Positions 1 to 5,157 of a stretch of DNA of 5,157 nt are shown here, in pieces (positions within the stretch are counted from its first letter, which is position 1; each line of letters begins with the position of its first letter). The stretch comes from Dehalococcoidia bacterium. Its GTDB lineage: Bacteria > Chloroflexota > Dehalococcoidia > SHYD01 > SHYC01. The DNA lies in assembly GCA_016844365.1 (NCBI GenBank), contig JAENIT010000063.1, positions 1-5,157 on the forward strand. Direction: 5' to 3'. The position numbers and the translations under genes were made by a program. The notes below the pieces were generated by a model. That model was not told the origin of the DNA and made no database searches. It was given only the letters and a program-made list of their open reading frames with translations.

Positions 1-551
1 TCGGCCTGGCCTCCTACTGCGTAAATCTTACTACCTATCGCCGCTACCGCCAAGGCCCCTCTGGGCGTGGGCATCGGCGCTCTGGCCCTCCATCGATCCG
101 AACTGGGGTCGTACTCCCATGTCGTGTTCACCGGGCCCAAGCCGTCCTTGAATCCGCCTACCACATACACCTTGCCGTTAACGGCAGCCGCCCCCGCGTG
201 GTGCAGAGGCGTTGGGAGGGACGCCCGCTTGCGCCACGCGTCGGAAGCTGGGTCGTACTCCTCCACGATGTCGGAGGTCCCCCCGTTTGAGGCAAAGCCG
301 CCTATGACGTATATCTTGCCGTCCAGCGCCGCGGCCGCGACCTCGCTCCTGGGGGTTGGCATGGGAGCTTTGGTAACCCAACCTTGGGATGGTGTCGGGC
401 GAGTTGGAAGAGGAGCGCTCGAGCCAAGGGCCGGAGCCACAGTTGGTCGGGGGTTGCCCTCAGTCGCTGGCCCTCCCGCCGCCTGAGGCCCAGTGCAGGC
501 CAAGAGAAGGGACAGGAGCGCCCCGCCCAGCAATCGCCATACAGTCCTCAT
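1..551 (-). CDS. Kelch-repeat lipoprotein, N-terminal part (3' end beyond left edge)
   Basis: The frame is open from an ATG at 551 to the left edge (183 codons, no stop), so the C-terminus is missing. Residues 1-19 form a lipoprotein signal peptide: Arg3 and Arg6, a hydrophobic stretch, then the lipobox L-L-A-C with Cys19 as the predicted lipidated residue. A Pro/Ala/Ser/Thr-rich linker follows (about 20-56). Kelch repeats then recur every 48 residues: APMPTPR at 62, ASLPTPL at 110, APMPTPR at 158; YVIGGF at 81, YVVGGF at 129, YAVGGQ at 177; EYDP...D.W at 98-106 and 146-154. Each repeat should be one blade of a beta-propeller, so about three blades are visible and more should lie to the left. 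The start is supported by AGGAGG nine bases upstream. By family, such proteins are exported and membrane-anchored and bind proteins or glycans, or act as galactose-oxidase-like folds; the ligand cannot be told. It is divergent from the PHP gene. Confidence 0.9.
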   Translation of the reverse strand, partial: MRTVWRLLGGALLSLLLACTGPQAAGGPATEGNPRPTVAPALGSSAPLPTRPTPSQGWVTKAPMPTPRSEVAAAALDGKIYVIGGFASNGGTSDIVEEYDPASDAWRKRASLPTPLHHAGAAAVNGKVYVVGGFKDGLGPVNTTWEYDPSSDRWRARAPMPTPRGALAVAAIGSKIYAVGGQA

Positions 552-560
552 ACCACTCGT

Positions 561-566
561 CCTCCT
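561..566 (-). promoter_or_regulatory. Ribosome binding site of the Kelch lipoprotein gene
   Basis: On the minus strand this reads AGGAGG, a perfect Shine-Dalgarno core, nine bases before the ATG at 551. It fixes the lipoprotein start and supports the signal-peptide reading. Confidence 0.85.
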
Positions 567-590
567 GATACTCCAAGGGAATCGATCAAC

Positions 591-596
591 ATAATA
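591..596 (-). promoter_or_regulatory. Possible -10 box for the Kelch lipoprotein gene
   Basis: The minus strand reads TATTAT, five of six matches to TATAAT, about 40 bases before the lipoprotein ATG. No convincing -35 box sits 16-18 bases upstream; the nearest candidate, TTGGCG, is 22 bases away. The call rests on one hexamer in the right place and is weak. Confidence 0.25.
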
Positions 597-607
597 CTAC
601 ATCAGGC

Positions 608-636
608 TTGCCATTTTACGCCAAACTAGGCATAAT
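608..636 (+). promoter_or_regulatory. Sigma-70-like promoter for the PHP-MaoC cluster
   Basis: TTGCCA (608-613) is followed after exactly 17 bases by CATAAT (631-636), each hexamer matching the sigma-70 consensus at five of six positions. Transcription would start near 642-645, leaving a leader of nearly 60 bases before the ATG at 701. It lies in the divergent intergenic region and is the only good promoter seen for the three plus-strand genes. If it is used, upstream in-frame starts for the PHP protein (the frame is open from 608) are excluded, because they would lie before the transcription start. Confidence 0.55.
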
Positions 637-645
637 GGGGCCTAG
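626..645. repeat. Inverted repeat flanking the -10 box (possible operator)
   Basis: CTAGGC (626-631) and GCCTAG (640-645) are exact inverted copies separated by eight bases, and they overlap and surround the predicted -10 element CATAAT. A dyad in this position is typical of repressor operators. The arms are only six bases and the CTAG core is itself palindromic, so chance is a real alternative. Confidence 0.25.
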
Positions 646-700
646 AAGTGGCTACTCGCCGCAGGTGGGAGCCAACAATAACAGGGGAGCGAAATACAGT

Positions 701-1351
701 ATGTTCATCGACATGCACATGCACTCCAAGCGGTCCGATGATGCCGGGGCCACCGTGGAGGGATACCTGAAATGGATCGACGTCCTCCGCAAGAAGGGGT
801 ATCGAGTGGATGGCATCGTGCTGACTGAGCACAGAGGCTTCGCTAGCGAGGCCGACTACTCGACCCTCGCCGAACAGTACGGCGTGGTGGTGCTGAAAGG
901 ATCGGAGATCGAGACGACCCTGGGGCATGTCCTGGTGTACGGCGTCACCCCCAAGCTCCTCGATCAGTTCGACTTTAAAAACATCACCCTTCCCGCCTAT
1001 GATGTCATGAGGGCGATCAAAGATTATGGTGGCTACGCAGTGGCCGCCCACCCCGGTCGCCCTCGCATAGGGCTGTGGAACCATATCCAGGGCGGGGCCA
1101 CGGTGGACGGCATTGCAACCATTGAGAGGCTGAACGGCGGCAGTAACGTCGAGGAGAACGGGCTGGCAGCCAAGCTGGCAGAGGAGTACGGATTCTCCTG
1201 TGTCGGCGGCAGCGACTCCCATTACGTCAACACCGTGGGGAAGTGTATCACACGGTTCGATGGGCAGATAAGCAGAGTTGAGGATCTGGTGGAGGCTCTT
1301 TACAGCGGCGAGTTCGAGGCGGCGGTGCTAGAGGACACAAAAGCTCCGTAA
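701..1351 (+). CDS. PHP-domain metal-dependent phosphoesterase
   Basis: This 216-residue protein consists of one PHP domain, the hydrolase fold shared with histidinol phosphatase, YciV/TrpH-type nucleases and polymerase PHP domains. Metal-binding motifs appear in order: DMHMHS (His6, His8) followed by Asp13/Asp14; LTEH with His44; Glu69 in KGSEIE and His76; AAHP with His117; GSDSH with Asp172 and His174. All the usual ligands appear present, so it should be an active two- or three-metal cytosolic phosphoesterase; its substrate cannot be read from sequence. The frame is open from 608, but the ATG at 701 is preferred: it starts right before the HxH motif as in the family, has GGGGAG at 684-689, and the region before it has the look of a promoter and leader rather than protein. 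It is first in a cluster with two MaoC-like genes, 32 bp ahead of the next one. Co-transcription with them is likely; a shared function is not established. Confidence 0.88.
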   Translation: MFIDMHMHSKRSDDAGATVEGYLKWIDVLRKKGYRVDGIVLTEHRGFASEADYSTLAEQYGVVVLKGSEIETTLGHVLVYGVTPKLLDQFDFKNITLPAYDVMRAIKDYGGYAVAAHPGRPRIGLWNHIQGGATVDGIATIERLNGGSNVEENGLAAKLAEEYGFSCVGGSDSHYVNTVGKCITRFDGQISRVEDLVEALYSGEFEAAVLEDTKAP

Positions 1352-1383
1352 GCCCAGCATTCGAAAAAATAGGGGGAATTGCA

Positions 1384-1860
1384 ATGTCAGAGGTAGAGGT
1401 AGACGTAACTAACACTATAGACTTCGATCGCAGCGTCCTAGGCGTTGAGGTGGACGTGGGGAGCCAGGAGGTAACCGCTGAACAGATTATAGCCTATGCC
1501 ACGGCCCTCGGCGAGACCGATCCCCTCCATCTGGATGAGGTGGCCGCCAAAAAGGGGCCCTACGGGGTTGTGATAGCTCCGCCCCTATTCTACAACGTCC
1601 TGAGGGTTGGGGCGGGACCTGACCCCAAGGTGAACTTCGGCACTACCGGCTTCGACGCTGGGCAGCACGTGGAGTTCTATGAGCCTATAAAGGCTGGCGA
1701 GACCATTTACGCCAAGGCCAAAGTCCACGATGTCTACGCCAAAACGGGCCGCACTGGGACCATGGTCTTCGCAGTGCGGCGCACCACCTTCACCAACCAG
1801 GACGGGGAGCTCAAGGTGGTTCTGGATCGAATCAACGTGCGGAGGGACATACAGCGATGA
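1384..1860 (+). CDS. MaoC-like dehydratase subunit with N-terminal-type hot-dog domain
   Basis: This 158-residue protein is a single hot-dog domain of the MaoC/FAS1-like dehydratase N-terminal type. This group hydrates or dehydrates acyl thioesters (CoA or acyl carrier protein) in fatty-acid and related pathways. The key segment is residues 43-51, GETDPLHLD, followed by an AAKKGPYGVVIAPPLF stretch (54-69). It matches the (R)-specific hydratase loop D-x-N-P-L-H, with His49 kept and Glu44 where the catalytic Asp normally stands. Later VEFYEPIKAGE (95-105) is the usual strand-turn after the hot-dog helix. The start has AGGGGG at 1371-1376, seven bases before the ATG. The stop overlaps the start of the next MaoC gene (ATGA, 1857-1860), pointing to translational coupling and a 1:1 heteromer, as in mycobacterial HadAB/HadBC. 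The substrate is unknown. Confidence 0.85.
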   Translation: MSEVEVDVTNTIDFDRSVLGVEVDVGSQEVTAEQIIAYATALGETDPLHLDEVAAKKGPYGVVIAPPLFYNVLRVGAGPDPKVNFGTTGFDAGQHVEFYEPIKAGETIYAKAKVHDVYAKTGRTGTMVFAVRRTTFTNQDGELKVVLDRINVRRDIQR

Positions 1861-2282
1861 GCCAGGTGTACTTTGAGGACGTGTCTATGGGAGACGAGAT
1901 CGGCCCAATGACCAAAGAGCCGACCCGGGAGCAACTGGATGCCTTTATGAAAGTGTGGGGCGGAGGGCCTAGCCGATTCACCAGCGACGAGGTGGCCCGC
2001 ACCGAGGGGTTTACTGGGGTTATCATCCCCGGGCACATGAGCATGGCCCTGCTGGCCCAACTCCTCACCAGCTGGAAGGGCTCGGCGGGCAAGCTCAAGA
2101 GTCTAGAGGTGAACTTTCGCCGCTATCTACAGCCGGGAGACCACTATAGCTGTAAGGGCGTTATAACTGACACTGAAGTGGTGGACGGGGAGAACCGCGT
2201 GACCCTGGACGTGTACATAGAGAACCAGAAGGGCGAACGGGCCCAGCAGGGCACCGCGATAGTTATTCTGCCATCGAAGTAG
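1857..2282 (+). CDS. MaoC-like dehydratase subunit, partner of the preceding gene
   Basis: This 141-residue single hot-dog domain is of the MaoC type. It begins with the family's usual VYFEDVSMGDEI opening and carries GVIIPGHMSMALL (54-66), the counterpart of the I-A-H-G-M helix start, then LEVNFRRYLQPGD (83-95). The catalytic loop is degenerate: where active hydratases have D-x-N-P-x-H it reads G-G-G-P-S-R (35-40), so both Asp and His are missing. I infer that it supplies structure and substrate-binding surface to the preceding subunit, which keeps the His. The ATG shares ATGA with the stop of that gene, and GGAGGG at 1841-1846 sits ten bases upstream inside it. The stop TAG (2280-2282) lies inside a 28-bp palindrome. 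A binding or thioesterase-like role without hydratase activity is an alternative. Confidence 0.83.
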   Translation: MSQVYFEDVSMGDEIGPMTKEPTREQLDAFMKVWGGGPSRFTSDEVARTEGFTGVIIPGHMSMALLAQLLTSWKGSAGKLKSLEVNFRRYLQPGDHYSCKGVITDTEVVDGENRVTLDVYIENQKGERAQQGTAIVILPSK

Positions 2283-2306
2283 GGGCGTATCGCGATACGC
2301 CCCTAC
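2279..2306. repeat. Perfect 28-bp palindrome holding both convergent stop codons
   Basis: The arm GTAGGGGCGTATCG (2279-2292) is followed at once by its exact reverse complement (2293-2306), with no mismatch. As RNA it would fold into a stem of about 12 pairs with a CGCG loop from either strand. The TAG at 2280-2282 ends the second MaoC gene, and the complementary TAG (2305-2303) ends the FAD oxidase on the other strand. No run of T follows on either side, so it is not a canonical intrinsic terminator. It may still block readthrough or protect the 3' ends of both messages. Its GTAGGGGCG...CGCCCCTAC ends resemble dispersed REP-like palindromes I know from environmental genomes, but only one copy is in this window. 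Confidence 0.8.
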
Positions 2307-3715
2307 AGCCCCAGCTTCCCCGGGTTCATGATATTGTGGGGGTCCAGGGCCTTCTTGATCTCCTGTAGCACTTCCAGTCCCGAGCCTAACTCCTCCCCCA
2401 TAAGATGGGCCAGCCGGACTCCCACGCCGTGGCAGTACTCCATAGAACCGCCCATCGAATGAGCCAGCCGGATCACCTCGTCCACTGTCGGGGAGAGCGT
2501 ACCTGGGCCCGACTCCGGCTCCACCATGACCATCGAGAAGAGCTCGGGCTGGTTCCAGAGGCCACACTCTCTGAGGTAGACGCCTCGCTGTTTGAGGACG
2601 GCCATAGCCTTCTTCCGGTACTCTAGCACTTTCGAGGCCGGCAGAGCCACGTGCACATAGTCCATCTGGCGGCCGTTGGGACGGCTCCACCCGCCGGTGC
2701 CGGATCCCCCCTGCCTTCTCTCACCAGTCCAGTGGCGATTCTCCCAGAAGCTCTGGACCTCTTCGGCCTTCATCTCCACTCCTTGCCAGCGAGCGCACGC
2801 CTGTGCGGCCCTCTGGGCATGGAGCTCCGGCTCGCCCTTTATCCCCTCGAAGCCTAGGTAGAGCACCACCTCGTAGGGCTCCAAGGGCGCTTCCCTACCC
2901 CCGTCCTGGGGAGGCACGGGTTGGTACTCCTCTCCGAAATCCAACAGGGACGGCCTTAACCCAGTGGCAAAGAGTTCAAGAATAGCCCTGTAGCCGTCCT
3001 CGAAGGAGGGGAAATTAAAGCCTAGAAGCTTTCGTTCCTCTGGGCGAGGGAAGGCCCTGATGGTGGCCTGGGTGATGATGCCCAGAGTGCCCTCCGCTCC
3101 TATGAACAGCTCTTTAAGATACGGGCCCACGGAGGCTTTGGGTACCCCATGGGTCTCAACCAACTCTCCATTGGGTAGGACCACCTGTAGTCCCAGGGCC
3201 TGATCGCCCATGGAGCCGTAGCGATATCCGCTGTAACCCAGGCCGTTGGTGGAGATAGCGCCGCCCACCGTAGCTACAGAAAGAGTCCAGGGATCGTGGC
3301 CCAGGGCCAAACCGTGCCTCTCCAGCTCTTGGTTCAGGTCCCCTAAGACAACACCACCCTCGACAACGGCGGCCATATCCTCTTGGCTCACGCCGAGGAT
3401 TCGGTTCATTCCCTTCATGTCAACTGTGATGGCCCCACGAGTGGCAAGAGCGCCGCCCATGAGACCCGTGCCAGCGCCGTAGGGCACAATGGGAGTCTCG
3501 TGCTCCAAGGCTACCTTGACCACCGTAATTACGTCCTGAGTGGAGGTGGGTCTAACCACCAAAAGGGGGGATGCGTTAACTCTTTCTTGGTCTGGGGCCC
3601 TGTGGGGCCGCAGGTGGTCTGAAGAGTACTCCTCAACAGCGCTCTGCTCGGTGAAAACCTTGCTCGCTCCCAGGGCTGAGGCTAGAGAGGCGTAAATTTG
3701 GCCGGAAACGCTCAT
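2303..3715 (-). CDS. FAD-binding oxidase/dehydrogenase, VAO/PCMH family (GlcD/AGPS-like)
   Basis: This 470-residue flavoprotein is probably complete and cytosolic, with no signal peptide. The N-terminal PCMH-type FAD domain (about 45-225) shows VVRPTST.DV, the pyrophosphate loop PYGAGTGLMGG (78-88), GHDPW...TVGGAISTNGLGYSGYRYGSMGD (139-171) and the late IGAEGTLGIIT (205-215). The C-terminal FAD-oxidase domain ends with HGVG (His429) and ALDPHNIMNPGKLGL, the standard family tail. Relatives oxidise 2-hydroxy acids such as glycolate or D-lactate, or make alkyl-dihydroxyacetone phosphate. Several stretches look closer to alkyl-DHAP synthase than to GlcD: FPRPEE..LLGFNFPSFEDGYRAI, LGFEG and GGSMEYCHGVG. 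The AGPS triple histidine is reduced here to Y-C-H, so neither substrate is assigned. No Cys cluster for an Fe-S partner is seen. The gene follows threonine synthase by 31 bp, and only a weak GAGA-type ribosome site precedes the ATG. Confidence 0.87.
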   Translation of the reverse strand: MSVSGQIYASLASALGASKVFTEQSAVEEYSSDHLRPHRAPDQERVNASPLLVVRPTSTQDVITVVKVALEHETPIVPYGAGTGLMGGALATRGAITVDMKGMNRILGVSQEDMAAVVEGGVVLGDLNQELERHGLALGHDPWTLSVATVGGAISTNGLGYSGYRYGSMGDQALGLQVVLPNGELVETHGVPKASVGPYLKELFIGAEGTLGIITQATIRAFPRPEERKLLGFNFPSFEDGYRAILELFATGLRPSLLDFGEEYQPVPPQDGGREAPLEPYEVVLYLGFEGIKGEPELHAQRAAQACARWQGVEMKAEEVQSFWENRHWTGERRQGGSGTGGWSRPNGRQMDYVHVALPASKVLEYRKKAMAVLKQRGVYLRECGLWNQPELFSMVMVEPESGPGTLSPTVDEVIRLAHSMGGSMEYCHGVGVRLAHLMGEELGSGLEVLQEIKKALDPHNIMNPGKLGL

Positions 3716-3746
3716 AACAATCTCAATGATGAGGGACTGGTGTGAC

Positions 3747-4799
3747 TTAAGAGAGGCCCATGGCAGCTACTACAGCCTCCAGTTCAGCGGGGACCTCTAT
3801 TAAATTCGAGACCATCTTCATGGCCGCGTCGGGGTCCTTAAGGCCGGAGCCGGTTATCACGCAGACTATACGTTTATTGCTAAAGTCCATGCCGCCCCGT
3901 GAGAGCTTTATGAGGCCAGCGAGAGAGGCTGCAGACGCCGGTTCCCCAAAGATACCGACCTTTCTAGCCAGATCCTGATAAGCCTCCAGTATCTCCTCAT
4001 CGGTTACCGATTGTATAACCCCGCCCGATTCGTCTCTGGCCGCTATAGCGCTCTTCCAGCTCGCCGGGTTCCCGATGCGGATGGCGGAGGCGACGGTGTG
4101 GGGATGCTCAATGATCCTACCCTCCACTATGGGCGCGGCGCCAGCAGCTTGAAATCCCATCATTTTAGGGACGTTTTGGGCTTTCCCTGCCCGCTGGTAC
4201 TCCAAGAAGCCTCGCCAGTAGGCGGTTATGTTCCCCGCGTTGCCCACGGGGATAAAAAGGTAATCGGGAGCATCCCCAAGATCGTCCACGACCTCAAAGG
4301 CCGCGGTCTTCTGGCCTTCGATTCGGTAGGGATTTAACGAGTTGACCAGAGTGATGGGGCGCTCCTCAACCAGCGCCCGGACGATCCTCAGCGCGTCGTC
4401 GAAGCTGCCATCAATGGCGATGACCCTGGCCCCGTAGATGAGGGCTTGAGCGAACTTACCCATAGATATGTTGCCTTTTGGCACTATGACGCAGGTTTCC
4501 AGGCCGCAGTGAGCGCCGTAAGCTGAGGCAGAGGCGCTTGTATTACCGGTGGAGGCGCAGGCTATTACTTTGCTTCCTTCCTCCATGGCCTTAGCCACCG
4601 CAACGACCATTCCTCTATCCTTGAAGGAGCCAGTGGGGTTGCACCCCTCTAGCTTGAAGTATAGCCCCGCGCACCCTATGTCCCTGGCCAGAGAAGGCGC
4701 CGCAACCAGAGGCGTGCTCCCCTCGCCCAGGGAGATCATTGGGGTCTTGGGACCAATGGGAAGAAATGCGTGATATCTTTCTAGTACGCCCATAGCCAT
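3747..4799 (-). CDS. thrC: Threonine synthase
   Basis: This 350-residue fold-type II PLP enzyme catalyses the last step of threonine synthesis, O-phospho-L-homoserine to L-threonine plus phosphate, in the cytosol. Length and motifs match the short Bacillus/Thermus type: LGEGSTPL (24-31), the PLP lysine Lys60 in NPTGSFKDRG, ASTGNTSASASAYGA (82-96), NSLNPYRIEGQKT (153-165), the phosphate-binding glycine loop PVGNAGN (184-190), FGEPASAASLAGL and a C-terminal CVITGSGLKDP. The start is ambiguous: ATG 4799 forms TGATG with the stop of the upstream coiled-coil gene and is chosen for that coupling; TTG at 4802 and ATG at 4793 are also possible, and no strong Shine-Dalgarno separates them. Cysteate synthase and other threonine-synthase-like enzymes are relatives, but the whole motif set favours a genuine ThrC. 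No homoserine kinase or dehydrogenase gene lies in the window. Confidence 0.93.
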   Translation of the reverse strand: MAMGVLERYHAFLPIGPKTPMISLGEGSTPLVAAPSLARDIGCAGLYFKLEGCNPTGSFKDRGMVVAVAKAMEEGSKVIACASTGNTSASASAYGAHCGLETCVIVPKGNISMGKFAQALIYGARVIAIDGSFDDALRIVRALVEERPITLVNSLNPYRIEGQKTAAFEVVDDLGDAPDYLFIPVGNAGNITAYWRGFLEYQRAGKAQNVPKMMGFQAAGAAPIVEGRIIEHPHTVASAIRIGNPASWKSAIAARDESGGVIQSVTDEEILEAYQDLARKVGIFGEPASAASLAGLIKLSRGGMDFSNKRIVCVITGSGLKDPDAAMKMVSNLIEVPAELEAVVAAMGLS

Positions 4800-5157
4800 C
4801 AAAGCTTCAGATTTCGGCCTAGTTGAGCCTTCATCTGTAAAATATACTGTTCAAACTCAGCTATCTGCCGGCGCTTATGCTGCTCCTCCCTCTCAGTCAG
4901 TTGGGAGAAGTGCTCGGATATTTCGTCCCTGAGTTGCCAGAGCCCATCGCGAAGTTCGCTTAGCTGATCAGAAATGGTTTGAGTCCTCCCCTCGATCTGT
5001 GACAGGCGGAGTTGAGCCTCCTCAAGGGTAGCACTATGACGCTCCTGTGTACCTGTCACTTCAGTCAGATTGCGCTCTAACCTCACCCTCTCGACCCGGG
5101 CCACCTCCATACGCTCGGAGAACTCCTGCCTGAGCTTCTCCTCCAGTCTCTGGAGGT
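4799..5157 (-). CDS. Coiled-coil protein, C-terminal part (5' end beyond right edge)
   Basis: The frame is open from the right edge to a TGA at 4801-4799, about 118 residues, and continues upstream without a stop, so the ATG at 5110 is probably internal. Nearly the whole visible part is a charged, heptad-patterned helix rich in Glu, Gln, Arg and Leu (for example RLEEKLRQEF near the edge, then LRLSQIEGRTQTISDQLSEL and LRDEISEHFSQL), with one possible break near TEVTGT. It ends in a basic tail, QLGRNLKL. No catalytic motif, cysteine or membrane segment is visible. A rod-like dimer with a structural, scaffold or chromosome- or cell-division-associated role is plausible, but I do not recognise a family. 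Its stop overlaps the threonine synthase start by one base, so the two are probably translated from one message. Confidence 0.72.
   Translation of the reverse strand, partial: LQRLEEKLRQEFSERMEVARVERVRLERNLTEVTGTQERHSATLEEAQLRLSQIEGRTQTISDQLSELRDGLWQLRDEISEHFSQLTEREEQHKRRQIAEFEQYILQMKAQLGRNLKL

Noticed and set aside
67..486. Plus-strand open frame of 139 codons at the left end
   Set aside because: It is antisense to the Kelch lipoprotein, whose repeats, lipobox and ribosome site prove the minus-strand reading.
384..629. Plus-strand open frame of 81 codons over the lipoprotein 5' end
   Set aside because: It is antisense to the signal peptide and linker of the lipoprotein and runs into the promoter region, with no domain or ribosome site.
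608..700. N-terminal extension of the PHP protein by 31 residues
   Set aside because: The extra residues would be encoded within the predicted promoter and leader, and PHP proteins normally begin just before the HxH motif. The ATG at 701 has a suitable GGGGAG site.
626..1222. Long open frame of 198 codons on the minus strand opposite the PHP gene
   Set aside because: The PHP gene on the other strand has all family motifs over the same bases. The antisense product has no recognisable domain and is a GC-driven shadow.
2279..2306. Canonical Rho-independent terminator
   Set aside because: The hairpin is strong, but no T-run follows the stem on either strand, so it is listed as a palindromic repeat with possible 3'-end function.
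2127..2690. Open frame of 187 codons on the minus strand across the MaoC/oxidase junction
   Set aside because: It runs in another frame through the FAD oxidase 3' end and antisense to the second MaoC gene, crossing the palindrome. The product is low-complexity Gly/Pro/Arg-rich with no domain.
4011..4337. Plus-strand open frame of 108 codons inside threonine synthase
   Set aside because: It is antisense to a gene with an unbroken set of threonine synthase motifs and has no domain of its own.

Overview
The window reads as an ordinary bacterial chromosome segment of moderately high GC. Bacterial traits are a lipobox signal peptide, Shine-Dalgarno sites and one good sigma-70-like promoter. ATA (Ile) and AGG (Arg) codons are common in the genes, unlike typical GC-rich Proteobacteria. 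Together with the gene content, this makes an uncultured Chloroflexota-type (Dehalococcoidia/SAR202-like) organism my best guess. That guess is inference with low confidence. I see no rRNA, tRNA, CRISPR array, transposase or phage gene.

Layout. (1) Positions 1-551, minus strand: the N-terminal part of a secreted Kelch-repeat lipoprotein that runs off the left edge. (2) Positions 552-700: a divergent intergenic region with a sigma-70-like promoter facing right. (3) Positions 701-2282, plus strand: a compact three-gene cluster made of a PHP-domain metal-dependent phosphoesterase and two small MaoC-like hot-dog proteins that overlap by ATGA. (4) Positions 2279-2306: a perfect 28-bp palindrome that contains the stop codons of both converging genes. 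(5) Positions 2303-5157, minus strand and read from the right: a coiled-coil protein cut by the right edge, threonine synthase joined to it by a TGATG overlap, and, 31 bp further on, an FAD-dependent oxidase of the VAO/PCMH type.

How the genes work together. The two MaoC-like proteins probably form one hydratase or dehydratase, because the first keeps a catalytic-type loop (E-T-D-P-L-H) and the second has lost it. The coiled-coil, threonine synthase and oxidase genes are probably co-transcribed, but no shared pathway is obvious. No clearly new defence or mobile system is visible. The best leads are the double-stop palindrome, the asymmetric MaoC pair and the unusual C-terminal active-site region of the FAD oxidase.
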